NCBI GenBank assembly: GCA_016934295.1
Contig: JAFGTD010000239.1
Span: 1 to 52,005 of the forward strand
DNA from: Acidobacteriota bacterium
Lineage (GTDB): Bacteria; Acidobacteriota; UBA6911
Length of the DNA stretch: 52,005 nucleotides
Reading direction: 5' to 3'
In this document: in pieces, positions 8,511 through 17,388 of the stretch
Layout of the letters: every line of letters begins with the position of its first letter
Position numbering within the stretch: the stretch's first letter is position 1
The notes under the pieces: generated by a model
Told to the model about the DNA's origin: nothing
Databases searched by the model: none
The model's input: the letters and a program-made list of their open reading frames with translations, nothing else
Made by a program: the position numbers and the translations under genes

Positions 8511-9440
8511 ATGATTTCCATAGTGATCGTCAACTGGAACTCGGGGCGGCTTCTGGAGCGCTGCGTTCAGTCGCTGCAGGAGAACGCGAGGGATTGCCAG
8601 GTTGTTATCGTGGACAACGCCTCAACGGATATCAGTCTTCAGGTTGCCGCCGAGGTGAACCCGGATCTGACCTTGCTGTGCAATGCATCCAACATCGGCT
8701 TTGCCGCCGCGTGCAACCGGGGATGGCAGGAGGCAAAGGGCGAAATCATACTTTTTCTGAATCCGGACACGGAATGCTTCCCGGAATCCATCCGTTGCAT
8801 GGAACAAATCCTGTCCCGGGATCCGGCAGTTTGGGCTGTCGGAGGATGCCTTATCGGGCCCGACGGAAAACCGCAGCCGGACTTTAACGTACGACGATTC
8901 CCCACAATCGGGAGTGTGGCGGCGGAAATGTTTTTCATCGATAAGTTGCGCCGGGTGTTCCGCCGAAAGCATTCTTCGGACAGGATTTTTTCCGGCAATG
9001 CCGTGGACGTCGACCAGCCGGCGGCCGCATGTCTCATGACGACCAGAAAAGCGTTAGTGTCTATCGGAGGCTTCGACGAAGCTTTTTACCCGGCATGGTT
9101 CGAAGATGTCGACCTCTGCCTGAGAATGCGCAAAAGCGGGGGCAGGATTCAGTTCCAGCCCCGGGCCCGCTTTTTACATCATGGCGGCTACAGCCTGCAC
9201 CGCATGCCCCGGCAGGATTTCCTGAAATATTTCCATAAAAATCAAATCCGGTATTTTCGAAAACACCGCGGACTGCTGGTCGCCCTGCACGTGCAGAAGC
9301 TGATCACTCTGGGATTGTTACTCCGCATCCTGGTATCACTCGTATGCCCTCTGATAAAAAACACTTCCCGAATAAAAGCGGCGAAAATATTCTGGGATGC
9401 GCTCAAAAACATAGTGAAATCCCGTGAGGCTTGGACATGA
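8511..9440 (+). CDS. GT2-family glycosyltransferase (WbbL/rhamnosyltransferase-like)
   Basis: A 309-residue GT-A fold inverting transferase. It starts MISIVIVNWNSGRLL, then VDNASTD near residue 35, the DXD-type metal site as FLNPDTE (about 83-89), and the catalytic-region motif FYPAWFEDVDLCLRMRKSG (about 187-205). The C-terminus has a hydrophobic stretch (ITLGLLLRILVSLVCPL) that should anchor it in the inner membrane. The order of motifs is that of the WbbL/RfbN-like rhamnosyltransferase subgroup. The ATG at 8511 is used; no clear Shine-Dalgarno is seen. It overlaps the next gene by 4 bp (ATGA). Confidence 0.85.
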   Translation: MISIVIVNWNSGRLLERCVQSLQENARDCQVVIVDNASTDISLQVAAEVNPDLTLLCNASNIGFAAACNRGWQEAKGEIILFLNPDTECFPESIRCMEQILSRDPAVWAVGGCLIGPDGKPQPDFNVRRFPTIGSVAAEMFFIDKLRRVFRRKHSSDRIFSGNAVDVDQPAAACLMTTRKALVSIGGFDEAFYPAWFEDVDLCLRMRKSGGRIQFQPRARFLHHGGYSLHRMPRQDFLKYFHKNQIRYFRKHRGLLVALHVQKLITLGLLLRILVSLVCPLIKNTSRIKAAKIFWDALKNIVKSREAWT

Positions 9441-10462
9441 GTTCCAGCGTAGCTGTCAGCATCGTCACTTACAACTCCGCTCTGCATTTGAAGACCTGCC
9501 TTCAAAGCCTGCAGAAACAGTCCTTTTCCGATTTCGGCATATACATAATCGACAACGCGTCTTCGGACGCTACCGCCGGGATCATTGAAGAATTCCGGCA
9601 CATGATGGAATCGGTCCATTATTCCGAAAGGAACCTGGGATTCTGTGCGGCCCACAACCGGATTATAGAATCCGTAACAGCAGCGTACGTACTGGTGCTG
9701 AATCCGGACGTCGTTCTGGATTCCCGGTTTCTGGAAATTATGGCCCGGGAAATGGATCGGGATCCGCGAGCCGGTTCCGCTACAGGCAAACTTTATCGCT
9801 GGAACAGGCCATCCTTCAACGAGGATATCCCACCATCTATTTCGGAGCGGATGGAACTGGACAGCACGGGAATTTTTTTCACCCGCAATCAACGTCATCT
9901 CGACCGGGGATCCGGCGAAACGGACAGCGGACAGTACAACCGCAAGGAATATGTCTTCGGCGCATCGGGGGCCGCCGCCCTCTACCGGTGCAGTATGCTG
10001 GAGGATATCCGCAACGGGGAGGAATACTTTGATGAAAGCTTCTTTGCCTACCGGGAGGACGCGGATCTGTCGTGGAGAGCCCGCTGGATGGGATGGGAAT
10101 GTCTGTACGTGCCCGAGGCAATCGCATTTCACGAAAGACAGGTGCTGCCCGAACGTCGTTCTTCCCTGCCGGATGCCATTAACATGCACTCCTTTAAAAA
10201 CCGCTTCCTGCTGCGTATCAGGAATATGGATGTTGGAACCTATGCGCGCAACATCATACCCATTACAATTCGGGATATCGCGGCAATCGGGTACGTGCTT
10301 TTCAGGGAGTGGAGTTCCCTTCCCGGCATATCGCTTCTCATACGATCCTTCCCAAAAGCCCTGGCTGCGCACCGGACCCTGAAAGAGAAACGGCGTATCT
10401 CTCCCAAAGAAATCCGCAAATGGTTCACTGGAATGCAGTCGAAGCCATTGCCGGAGAAATAA
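9437..10462 (+). CDS. GT2-family glycosyltransferase
   Basis: About 341 residues, the same GT2 subgroup as its upstream neighbour. Motifs are VSIVTYNSALHL at the start, IDNASSDAT, VLNPDVVLD for the metal site and ESFFAYREDADLSWRARWMGW for the acceptor or catalytic region. Start: the ATG at 9437 overlaps the preceding stop as ATGA; a TTG two codons earlier is possible. It is the last gene of the first polysaccharide cluster. The two adjacent GT2 genes are similar enough in layout to be paralogues adding successive residues of one repeat unit, which is inference. Confidence 0.85.
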   Translation: MSSSVAVSIVTYNSALHLKTCLQSLQKQSFSDFGIYIIDNASSDATAGIIEEFRHMMESVHYSERNLGFCAAHNRIIESVTAAYVLVLNPDVVLDSRFLEIMAREMDRDPRAGSATGKLYRWNRPSFNEDIPPSISERMELDSTGIFFTRNQRHLDRGSGETDSGQYNRKEYVFGASGAAALYRCSMLEDIRNGEEYFDESFFAYREDADLSWRARWMGWECLYVPEAIAFHERQVLPERRSSLPDAINMHSFKNRFLLRIRNMDVGTYARNIIPITIRDIAAIGYVLFREWSSLPGISLLIRSFPKALAAHRTLKEKRRISPKEIRKWFTGMQSKPLPEK

Positions 10463-10889
10463 AAGAGTAAAAAGAACGTTCTTCTGCCTTCTTGTCTTCT
10501 GGCCTGTGACTCTTTTCGAAGCGAAAAGCTGTGCCGGAAATACATCGGTGTCGGGGTCGGGATCGGTATCGGGATCGAGTTCTAAAAACCGATTCCGATA
10601 CCGACTCCGAGACCGATCCCCGAAAACTTACTCGGAGTCACAGATTGTTTAATCCGTTACCAACCGGAGGCCGGGCTGGCTTCCGGATCCTTTTATTACG
10701 ACCGGCATTCGAATACTTTCGCCACAATCCGGAACAGGTTAACCCACATTTCTCACAGCCCAAAAAGAAAGCTCATTAAGCAGACAGTAACGGCTGAAAA
10801 GAGTCCCACTCCTGCCGTTCAAACTGCACCTTCATCCGAACAGGCGTCTTAATATATTCACTTGAAGTTGGTTTGTAAGGCGGACCGCC
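10463..10889. other. Repeat-bearing intergenic region
   Basis: About 430 bp between the convergent ends of the first glycan cluster and the unknown gene on the minus strand. It holds a small hairpin with 7-bp arms CTTTTCG/CGAAAAG around AAG at 10512-10528, and the GGTATCGG inverted repeat described separately. An 82-codon plus-strand frame (10531-10779) runs through the repeat and is not called. No RNA gene is recognised, and no T-run follows the hairpin in either direction. Confidence 0.6.
10545..10622. repeat. GGTATCGG-type inverted repeat, copy 1
   Basis: The left arm is made of GGGTCGGGATCGGTATCGGG words and the right arm of their complements (GATTCCGATACCGACTCCGAGACC); the arms are separated by about 10 nt. 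Arms are six-base periodic and imperfect. Related elements occur at 14767-14852, 51707-51794 and the right edge of the window. It lies just past the end of the first polysaccharide cluster. Confidence 0.85.
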
Positions 10890-11615
10890 TCAGGCGGCTT
10901 CCGCCGATGCGGTTGCTTCCCCTGCGATTTCCGGTGACATCGTTTCAGAGGGTGCCGGGAATTCCGTGGCCGAACGTACGACCTGTTCCGTTACGGAAAC
11001 GCTTTTGCCGGTTTCCATCTTCGCTTCAATCGCGGCCAGGGAATCGAGCCGGTAAAGTTTGGACGCCCGCTTCAGCGCGTGTTCCATATCTCCGGATAAA
11101 AGCCTCCGCATAATTTTATTGACCTGGCGGATCGCTTTGGCGATATCCCGCATCTCCTCCCTATCCAGATCCCCTTCAACGGAAAGCGAGTACTCTTTGG
11201 AGATGTTGACCGACGCGCTTGCGCCGGAGATATTGTAGGGGCTTTCATTGATTTCGCCGCGCTGGGTGTACGCCGTAAAGCCGGCTTCAAACAGGGATGC
11301 CGTATTCATGGTGACCGTGTCTCCATCTGCGGTCGTAATTGTAATTTCCGACTTGATCCGGCTTGTAACGGTAACGTCAGTCCTGGTCGCCGTTTGAACA
11401 TTGCCGGTATCGCCGGTTGTATTCGACACATCCCCCGTGGCGCCGGAGAGCGTGGTTTCGCCTGCCCCGTTTCGATAAAAAGGATGTGCAGCGTTCGACA
11501 TGTACCGGTGTAACGGGGCAGTCTCCGGATCTTTGGGATGGTCTTTCCTGAATGGTTCGGGGTGTTTATCCGCCCAGGCAGGCATGGGGCAATGGTTTGG
11601 GATTGAAAAAGTCAT
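10890..11615 (-). CDS. Hypothetical protein with helical C-terminal half
   Basis: About 241 residues; I do not recognise the family with confidence. The ATG at 11615 is chosen because an AGGGAGG ribosome binding site sits 8 nt upstream; the frame extends to 11642 without a better signal. The first 75 residues are low-complexity and rich in Pro, Gly and Thr. Residues about 85-150 repeat beta-like patterns (TSRIKSEITITTADGDTVTM), followed by helices DREEMRDIAKAIRQVNKI and MEHALKRASKLYRLDSL. The C-terminus is rich in Ala and Glu. No signal peptide or membrane helix is seen. The layout recalls DUF5610-like proteins, but that is only a resemblance. Confidence 0.6.
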   Translation of the reverse strand: MTFSIPNHCPMPAWADKHPEPFRKDHPKDPETAPLHRYMSNAAHPFYRNGAGETTLSGATGDVSNTTGDTGNVQTATRTDVTVTSRIKSEITITTADGDTVTMNTASLFEAGFTAYTQRGEINESPYNISGASASVNISKEYSLSVEGDLDREEMRDIAKAIRQVNKIMRRLLSGDMEHALKRASKLYRLDSLAAIEAKMETGKSVSVTEQVVRSATEFPAPSETMSPEIAGEATASAEAA

Positions 11616-11800
11616 GTTCGGGCCTCCCTGCCTCAGTTTCAAACGCTATATCCGGGCAGCGACGATATTCTTTCTTTGTGTGATGTGACTCACTAATTAT
11701 TAACGACATCATACGAACAAAACTTTATTTGAATGTGACGGCAGGGTTTTCTGGTGGATTTTTATCAATCTAGAATAGGTTAAGCCCAAAAACTCGATTT

Positions 11801-11825
11801 AATTTCGGTGACAGTCACCGAAATT
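11801..11825. repeat. Perfect 25-bp palindrome, copy 1
   Basis: The arms AATTTCGGTGAC and its exact complement flank a single central A. The same element is found at 42727-42751 and, with only the left part intact, at 51603-51622. This copy lies about 80 bp beyond the end of the GntR-PurM gene, next to an AACGTT repeat. There is no T-run, so if it terminates transcription it does so atypically. A REP-like mobile or protein-binding element is an alternative. Confidence 0.85.
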
Positions 11826-11830
11826 CGGGA

Positions 11831-11889
11831 GAACGTTCGAACGTTTGACGTTAAACGTTGAACGTGAGACGTTGAACGTTCAAACGTTC
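11831..11889. repeat. AACGTT palindromic repeat, copy 2
   Basis: Outer arms GAACGTTCGAACGTTTGACG and the near-complement near 11869-11889 match with about two mismatches. It stands 15 bp downstream of the GntR-PurM stop codon. Copy 3 stands 88 bp upstream of the same gene, so the two copies flank it. Confidence 0.8.
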
Positions 11890-11904
11890 TTCTCGCTCCC
11901 ATAA

Positions 11905-13320
11905 TTACGGCCTGTATTCGAGCACCTCATCGCCGTGCCTCAACGACAGCCTGTTTCCGTCCGTAGAAGTTTCCGTGCGTCCTATAATCCGGGCATCGAT
12001 ATTGAAGCTTTTGGCGACCGTCATGACGATATTCGCCCGATCGGCTTCGCAGTAGACTTCCATGCGGTGCCCCATGTTGAAGACCTTGTACATCTCTTTC
12101 CAGTCTGTTCCGGACGCTTCCTGGACGGCCTTGAAAACCGCCGGTGTTGAAAACAGATTGTCTTTTATAAAGTGCACGTCCCGCCCGAATTTCAGGCACT
12201 TGGTCTGCCCGCCGCCCGAACAGTGAATCAAGCCTTTTATCAGTCCCGGGTGTTCCTCCAGCAGCCTATAGATGACGGGAGCATACGTACGCGTAGGGCT
12301 GAGGATCGCCTGCCCCACCGTCATTTCAGATTCGGGGAGCGGATCTTCCAGCCGGAAGGGGCCGCAATACATCAGTTCCCGGGAAACATCGGCATCGTAG
12401 GATTCCGGATATTGTTCCGCATAGTAGGGGCCCAGCATGTCGTGCCGGGCGCTGGTCAAGCCGTTGCTCCCGATACCGCTGTTTTCGGTTGACTCATATA
12501 CGGCCCGCCCTGTTGACGACAGTCCTACAATGACAAGTCCGGGTTTTATTAGATCGCCCGTGATGACGTCCTTCTTTTTCATAACGGCCACCGCACAGCT
12601 GTCGACGACAACGGTCCCGGTCAGGTCTCCCACATCCGCGGTTTCTCCACCGCCGCTGTAAATACTTACGCCGACTTCCCGGAGACTGCTCAGGAAATTC
12701 TCACTCCCTTCTATAAGAGCGGCGACGACCTCGCCGGGGCAGTTCAGGGCGTTACGGTTGACGGTATTGGAAATCAGAATCCGGCCGTTTACACCCACGC
12801 ACAGAAGGTCATCGAGATTCATGACGATGGAATCCTGCGATATGCCGTGAAAAACCAAAGGATCTCCGGTTTCCCTGTAGTGCAGGTAGGCGAGGATCGA
12901 CTTGGTGCCGCAGCCGTCGGCATGAATAACGTTGCAGTGTTCCGGATTCCCGGTCAGGTAGTCTTCGGTGACTTTACAGAAGGAATTGGCAAACAATCCC
13001 TGCTCGAGGCCGTCCACCGCGGAATGGACTTCCGTTTTGTCCGAAGAGACGCCCCGAGCCTGGTAGCGGCCTGTACCGGCGTCGCCGCCGGTTACGATGA
13101 AACCGCTTCGGTCCTGGGCCCGGATCAGCCCCCGGAATTCAAGCTGCCTCATGGCCTTGGCGACCGTATTGGCCGCGAGGCCGCATTCTTCGGCCATCTG
13201 GCGAATGCTCGGCAGCTTTTCGCCCGGCTTAAACTCGCCCGTATTGACAAGGAAATGGATCTGATCCACAAGCTGCTGAAAAGCCGGCGTGGCGCTGTCG
13301 GAATCGATACTGATTTTCAT
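11905..13320 (-). CDS. GntR helix-turn-helix fused to PurM-like AIR synthase
   Basis: A 471-residue fusion. Residues 1-75 are a GntR winged helix-turn-helix of the short YtrA type ([20 protein letters not shown], then [20 protein letters not shown]). Residues about 87-471 are a long-type PurM homologue, the family that converts formylglycinamidine ribonucleotide to aminoimidazole ribonucleotide with ATP. Landmarks are [49 protein letters not shown] and CSGGGQTK, all close to the Bacteroidetes-type enzyme. Both domains look complete. The gene may be an enzyme that also regulates its own or other purine genes. The ATG at 13320 is used. A perfect inverted repeat overlapping a promoter-like sequence lies 30 bp upstream. 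No other pur genes are nearby. Confidence 0.85.
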   Translation of the reverse strand: MKISIDSDSATPAFQQLVDQIHFLVNTGEFKPGEKLPSIRQMAEECGLAANTVAKAMRQLEFRGLIRAQDRSGFIVTGGDAGTGRYQARGVSSDKTEVHSAVDGLEQGLFANSFCKVTEDYLTGNPEHCNVIHADGCGTKSILAYLHYRETGDPLVFHGISQDSIVMNLDDLLCVGVNGRILISNTVNRNALNCPGEVVAALIEGSENFLSSLREVGVSIYSGGGETADVGDLTGTVVVDSCAVAVMKKKDVITGDLIKPGLVIVGLSSTGRAVYESTENSGIGSNGLTSARHDMLGPYYAEQYPESYDADVSRELMYCGPFRLEDPLPESEMTVGQAILSPTRTYAPVIYRLLEEHPGLIKGLIHCSGGGQTKCLKFGRDVHFIKDNLFSTPAVFKAVQEASGTDWKEMYKVFNMGHRMEVYCEADRANIVMTVAKSFNIDARIIGRTETSTDGNRLSLRHGDEVLEYRP

Positions 13321-13349
13321 AGAAATTACCTGTCATAGAAGAGAAGTAT

Positions 13350-13391
13350 CTGTATCACTGTAATGATACAGAGTGTACTTTAAGGAAACAA
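13350..13391 (-). promoter_or_regulatory. Putative GntR operator overlapping a promoter
   Basis: A perfect inverted repeat, CTGTATCA - 6 nt - TGATACAG, occupies 13350-13371, upstream of the GntR-PurM start at 13320. Read on the minus strand, TATCAT (13363-13368) matches a -10 box in five of six positions and lies 17 nt after TTGTTT (13386-13391), a weak -35. The operator-like repeat covers the -10, as expected for a repressor site. GntR proteins of the YtrA type bind palindromes of this general form, so autoregulation is inferred. The symmetry is directly seen; the promoter is a prediction. Confidence 0.6.
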
Positions 13392-13408
13392 GAAAATTCT
13401 ATGGGGAG

Positions 13409-13452
13409 AACGTTCGAACGTTGAACGTGCGACGTTGAACGTTTGAACGTTT
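13409..13452. repeat. AACGTT palindromic repeat, copy 3
   Basis: Arms of 20 nt made of AACGTTCGAACGTTGAACGT and its near-complement (about two mismatches) surround a 3-4 nt centre. It lies between the tsaD stop and the GntR-PurM operator on the minus strand, so it could act in the tsaD to purM transcript. It belongs to the same family as 1240-1296 and 11831-11889. Confidence 0.8.
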
Positions 13453-13470
13453 AGAAGGCGGTTTAATGAC

Positions 13471-14517
13471 TCAACAGAGCCGCAATCCCGCATAAGCATT
13501 CAACTCCGGATCCAAAGGCGAATCCGGATCGAAATGAGAAGCCCCCGCCACGGCGATCATGGCGGCATTGTCCGTGGTGTATATCGTGCTGGGATAATAG
13601 ACGGGAACCGGGACGGCGCCTTCCCTGATCTTTCTCTTTTCTTCAAACGTATATTTAAACGCTTTGCGCAGGTGGCTGTTGCAGGCCACGCCCCCTACGA
13701 GGAGAATACTGCGCGGATGCAGACGCTTTTCGGCCTTTTTCGTCTGAGACACAAGCGTTTTGATAATAGCATGCTGGTAACTTGTCACCAGATCCAGGAT
13801 TATCCGGGATATTCTGCCCCCGGACCGGCGCGGTTTGATTCCGGACTCCCGTATGTGCCGAAGGGCCGCGGTTTTGAATCCGCTGAAACTGAAATCCAGG
13901 CTGCCGTCGCTGATCTTGGGAATCGAAAACGCGAATCGTCCCGGATTCCCTTCATTGGCCAGCCGATCGATGACGGGCCCTCCGGGATATCCCAAACCCA
14001 GGAACTTGGACAGCTTGTCCAGCGCTTCTCCGGCGGCATCGTCCCTGGCCCGGCCGATTGACCGGTACTGTCCCGGTCCGGGAGAATATATCAACGACGT
14101 GTGCCCCCCTGATACAACAAGGGCGAGAAAAGGATATTCGATATCCGGATTTTCTATGAATGCCGAATAGATGTGGCCTTCGATATGATTTACCGGCACC
14201 AGCGGCTTTTTGTTGGAATAGGCCATTGCCTTGGCGAACGAAAGGCCCACAAGAAGGGATCCGATTAGCCCGGGTCCCTGCGTGACCGCGATCCCGTCAA
14301 TATCGCCATAACCTTTTCCGGCGTCGTCGAAAGCCTTCCGGACCACATACCCGATATTGCGGATATGCTCCCGGCTGGCGAGTTCCGGGACGACGCCGCC
14401 GAAGCTGCGATGCGTATTAATTTGCGACGCCACAACGTTGGACAGCACTTTACGGCCGTCTTCAACCAGGGAGGCGGCCGTTTCATCGCAGGACGATTCT
14501 ATTCCTAATATAAGCAT
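13471..14517 (-). CDS. tsaD: tRNA N6-adenosine threonylcarbamoyltransferase TsaD
   Basis: A 348-residue universal enzyme that moves the threonylcarbamoyl group from the adenylate onto A37 of ANN-decoding tRNAs, working with TsaB and TsaE. The N-terminus MLILGIESSCDETAASLVED, the metal-binding stretch NHIEGHIYSAF (His about 113 and 117), SGGHTSLIY, and GGVACNSHLRKAF with the late TTDNAAMIAVAG metal motif are all present. Length is typical. The ATG at 14517 is used. tsaB and tsaE are not in the window. The 150-bp gap to the GntR-PurM gene carries a repeat and that gene's own promoter-like site, so the two are probably separate units. Confidence 0.96.
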   Translation of the reverse strand: MLILGIESSCDETAASLVEDGRKVLSNVVASQINTHRSFGGVVPELASREHIRNIGYVVRKAFDDAGKGYGDIDGIAVTQGPGLIGSLLVGLSFAKAMAYSNKKPLVPVNHIEGHIYSAFIENPDIEYPFLALVVSGGHTSLIYSPGPGQYRSIGRARDDAAGEALDKLSKFLGLGYPGGPVIDRLANEGNPGRFAFSIPKISDGSLDFSFSGFKTAALRHIRESGIKPRRSGGRISRIILDLVTSYQHAIIKTLVSQTKKAEKRLHPRSILLVGGVACNSHLRKAFKYTFEEKRKIREGAVPVPVYYPSTIYTTDNAAMIAVAGASHFDPDSPLDPELNAYAGLRLC

Positions 14518-14943
14518 CGTTTATTCAAAATCCAGTTACATTCTCTTCCGAGCAGCGAAACAACAACAGTATTCGCGTATATCGTGCCTTTCGTTCCCCG
14601 TTCCCCGTTTCCCGTTTCTGATTTTACCGGGGCTAAGTTTAGCGCACTTTTTGACGGATTCGCAGGGCAACTTGGTGCGAAAAGCTGGATTTCAGGAGTA
14701 AATAGACTCCGGCAGAGCCGGGGGCTTTATCAAATGAGGCGCTCAAAATGGCTTGAACAGCATTTTCGGGGTCGGTATCGGAATCGGTATCACTATAGTT
14801 TTTAGCTTCCTGATTTCGAAAGCGAACCCGATCCCGACTCCGACCCCGATCGATTTAGCGCCGGCTGTGCCAGGCCGAATGTCACTTTGCAACTTCAAAA
14901 TTACCGTGAAGTAAGTTAGACTCTCTCCTTTTCGAGGGCTGCC
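14518..14943. other. Intergenic region with dispersed repeats between tsaD and mtnA
   Basis: About 425 bp between the divergent tsaD and mtnA genes. At 14586-14620 a run of GTTCCCC/GTTTCCC heptamers resembles in style, though not in sequence, the CTGACTT arrays. A composite REP-like element follows at 14700-14855. Both promoters must lie in this gap, but no strong -35/-10 pair stands out. No credible gene is present. Confidence 0.6.
14700..14855. repeat. Composite REP-like element, copy 1 (GC hairpin plus GGTATCGG inverted repeat)
   Basis: It begins with hairpin CCGGC-AGA-GCCGG (14709-14721) and GGGGCTTTAT, then GAGGCGCTCAAAATGGCTT, which looks like a decayed second hairpin. The GGTATCGG inverted repeat follows (arms about 14767-14791 and 14823-14852). 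The order and much of the sequence match 51645-51794, so this is one dispersed composite element of about 150 bp. Such GC hairpins resemble ends of IS200/IS605 or RAYT-linked REP elements, but no transposase is in the window. Confidence 0.75.
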
Positions 14944-15984
14944 ATGATACGAACCATCGAATGGACGGAATCCGGCGTCGTGATGCTGGACCAGCGCATT
15001 CTTCCCGGAGAGGAAACCTATCTCACATTCACCGATTACCGCGATGTCGCGGAGGCTATCCGCGCCCTGGTCATCCGGGGCGCCCCGGCAATCGGGGTTG
15101 CGGCAGCCATGGGCGCCGCCCTGGGCGTTAAAAACTCAAACGCCCAAACCGTCGACGATCTTGATGCGGAATTCAGGACAATCTGCGACACCATCACCGG
15201 CACCCGTCCCACGGCCGTGAATCTGTTCTGGGCGATTGAACGGATTCGATCCCTTTACGAACGGACAAAAAGCCTTGGTTTGGACGCCGTCCGTCAGGCG
15301 CTCATTGCCGAAGCCCAAACGATGCATCGCGAAGACATTGAAGCCAACAAGGCGATGGGACGTTTCGGACAGGCCCTATTCCCCGATGAAGGATGCATCC
15401 TGACCCATTGCAATGCGGGCGCGCTGGCCACCGCGGGCTACGGAACAGCCCTGGGCGTTATCCGCGCCGCCGTGGAGGCCGGCAAAAAGATACGGGTATT
15501 CGCCGATGAAACACGCCCGTTTCTGCAGGGAGCCCGTCTCACCGCCTGGGAACTCGCCCATGACGGCATTCCGGTCACCGTCATCACCGACAATATGGCC
15601 GGGTATTTCATGAAAAAGGGGGAGATCGACGGGATTATCGTCGGAGCCGACCGGATTGCGGCCAACGGGGATGTGGCAAACAAGATCGGGACCTATTCCG
15701 TCGCGATCCTGGCCCGGGAACATGGTATTCCGTTCTGGGTGGCTGCGCCGCTGTCAACCATCGACCGCGCCATGCCTTCGGGAGACGGAATTGAAATCGA
15801 GCAGCGGAATCCGGAAGAAGTCCGTAAGATAGGAGATACGCTGATAGTGCCGGAAAACGTGCCGGTCGCCCATCCGGCCTTCGATGTAACCCCGTCCCGT
15901 TATATCCACGCAATCATAACGGATCGCGGCGTCGCGCTCCCGCCTTATACCGAGTCCATTAAGAAACTGTTTCAAAACGATTAG
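14944..15984 (+). CDS. mtnA: Methylthioribose-1-phosphate isomerase MtnA
   Basis: A 346-residue enzyme of the methionine salvage pathway, interconverting 5-methylthioribose 1-phosphate and 5-methylthioribulose 1-phosphate. It belongs to the eIF2B-like superfamily. Key stretches are [20 protein letters not shown] (about 30-49), the [13 protein letters not shown] loop, [20 protein letters not shown] with the catalytic Cys (about 159), [16 protein letters not shown], and [20 protein letters not shown] with the catalytic Asp. Length is typical for bacteria. The ATG at 14944 follows an AGGGCTGCC stretch. No other mtn gene is adjacent. Some related proteins act on ribose 1,5-bisphosphate, but the full-length match favours MtnA. 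Confidence 0.94.
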   Translation: MIRTIEWTESGVVMLDQRILPGEETYLTFTDYRDVAEAIRALVIRGAPAIGVAAAMGAALGVKNSNAQTVDDLDAEFRTICDTITGTRPTAVNLFWAIERIRSLYERTKSLGLDAVRQALIAEAQTMHREDIEANKAMGRFGQALFPDEGCILTHCNAGALATAGYGTALGVIRAAVEAGKKIRVFADETRPFLQGARLTAWELAHDGIPVTVITDNMAGYFMKKGEIDGIIVGADRIAANGDVANKIGTYSVAILAREHGIPFWVAAPLSTIDRAMPSGDGIEIEQRNPEEVRKIGDTLIVPENVPVAHPAFDVTPSRYIHAIITDRGVALPPYTESIKKLFQND

Positions 15985-16077
15985 GTATCCGCAGGAACCG
16001 GCGTCTATTTTTTGTGATCGGCAGAAGTGTGTAAATTTGAACTATGGAAAGCTAACCGGGAGTAACCTAATATTGAA

Positions 16078-16848
16078 TCAGTCGCGAATTAAAGAGACGC
16101 CGGTATCATATTGCATTTCATAAATTTTATATCCGAGCTTTTTCAGGTATTTTTTACATTCGTTTTTATCCGCAAAACTTAAATGCCTGTGCTCATAGCG
16201 GATTAATTCCGGTTTTAATTGATTAAAACTGAAAAGTTTTATTATTTCATAGTCGTACCCTTCGACATCTATCTGCAGAAAATCGATTTTCCTTACATTG
16301 TTGGTAACGATTAATGTATCAAAAGTAATGCATTTTACGGCTTCCGTTATTACGTCATTTCTTTGCATAAATCCATGTTTGGGCTTTAAAGTCGCTGAAC
16401 CTCTTTGCCATTCTTCCGAAACCAAATCATCCTTTACTTTATATAGGTTCTGGGTCCCATCATGGTCGGATATGGCTGCGTTTTCGAAAATCAGCCTATC
16501 GGATTCATTTTTATAGTTGTCTTTAAGCCGCCTGAATGCATCAACCTGCGGCTCAACGAGAATCCCGCGCCAATTGTATTTTATTATATATCGCCGAATT
16601 GGATCATCCATTACGCCGTCATTGGCGCCGACCTGCATGACGAAAAAATCTTTATCCTGCTTTGAATGCCCGGAGATCAGGTTCTCAAATATTGTATGGT
16701 TTCTGTCCCATTTACGCCTGGACAGCGGATTATTCCTTAATCGATACATTGATATTTTGCATCGCTTTATGAGGTTCCCAACAACGGAATTCCGCCTTAT
16801 TTTCTTTGTTAATAAACCGTTGACCCGGTCCATTGCTTTATAGAACAT
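16078..16848 (-). CDS. FkbM-family methyltransferase
   Basis: A 256-residue class I methyltransferase of the FkbM type, which usually O-methylates sugars or other secondary-metabolite hydroxyls using S-adenosylmethionine. The AdoMet-binding start is FFVMQVGANDGVMDDPIRRY (about residues 66-85), followed by GILVEPQVDAFRRL, ENAAISDHDG and DFLQIDVEGYDYEII, all family signatures. The ATG at 16848 is used. The gene is visibly more AT-rich than the neighbouring mtnA, as is the GT14-like gene nearby, which suggests the pair was acquired. It is the only gene of its short minus-strand unit. The acceptor is unknown; a surface glycan is likely from context. Confidence 0.88.
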   Translation of the reverse strand: MFYKAMDRVNGLLTKKIRRNSVVGNLIKRCKISMYRLRNNPLSRRKWDRNHTIFENLISGHSKQDKDFFVMQVGANDGVMDDPIRRYIIKYNWRGILVEPQVDAFRRLKDNYKNESDRLIFENAAISDHDGTQNLYKVKDDLVSEEWQRGSATLKPKHGFMQRNDVITEAVKCITFDTLIVTNNVRKIDFLQIDVEGYDYEIIKLFSFNQLKPELIRYEHRHLSFADKNECKKYLKKLGYKIYEMQYDTGVSLIRD

Positions 16849-17388
16849 TTGGTCAAATTCCCTAATGTTTCTGCCTGCCCTTAGGCACCGTTCAATTCCC
16901 CCCCCTCAATACAGGGGCATCGCTTCGATTATCGGACTCATTTACAATCGACGGCCCATCTTTCCGCACGCCTGATCAGGGGGGATGTGCCGGTTTCCAC
17001 GTCTGGGCCAAGCCCGTTCCATAAAATAGTAACATCCCAATCCGGAGTGTAAGAAATGTTTACATCAATGACCTTATTCAGAACCGCCCGAAACAACCCA
17101 TTAGGTTGGCATTTAAAAACCGGCTTTTTTAAATCTCTCACGGTCGCCCGGGCAGTCTGCTCCCCGAAAACAATCGACTCCGCCGTTGTATCCGCGGCCC
17201 GATCCGTTTGTTTCCGAATGCCAATAAAGACTTTCTATACCGCCCAGGATGATTGTGCTATATTTTCGGCCGAAACGTATTCAACACATGAGTTTGTGGA
17301 TCGGCGGCTTCCGATTGCACGAATATTCGATTGCCGGTCCGTTACTATTTTACTCTCCAATTAACCGGTAAATGATAATCCTGTTTTT
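16849..17388. other. Intergenic region between FkbM gene and GT14-like gene
   Basis: About 540 bp between two divergent genes. It holds a short run of C at 16898-16906 and the open minus-strand remnant described separately (16938-17234). The rest (17235-17388) shows no gene; a promoter for the GT14-like gene should be here, but I cannot point to a clear one. A 102-codon plus-strand frame (17056-17364) is antisense to the remnant and looks like chance. Confidence 0.5.
16938..17234 (-). pseudogene. Possible gene remnant, 98 codons open, no good start
   Basis: Reading the minus strand from just after a TAG at 17235-17237, 98 codons are open to the stop at 16938. The residues look like real protein (KVFIGIRKQTDRAADTT at the front, then NVISYT-like beta stretches with DWDVTILWNGLGPDVETG). 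The frame has no ATG at the front: the codon where a Met would be expected is the TAG, and the only usable start is a GTG at 17141. This suggests a gene that lost its start or its 5' part. I do not recognise the family. Its position in an AT-richer patch beside FkbM and GT14 genes fits a decayed glycan gene, but that is inference. Confidence 0.3.

Noticed and set aside
10531..10779. 82-codon plus-strand frame
   Set aside because: Runs through the GGTATCGG inverted repeat, Arg/Asp periodic composition, no ribosome binding site.
11680..11735. Sigma-28-like promoter for the unknown gene at 10890-11615
   Set aside because: TAAA followed after 16 nt by GTCGTTAA on the minus strand is a partial match with off spacing; no flagellar gene is nearby to support it.
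17056..17364. 102-codon plus-strand frame
   Set aside because: Antisense to a more protein-like minus-strand remnant and without a plausible start signal or recognisable motif.
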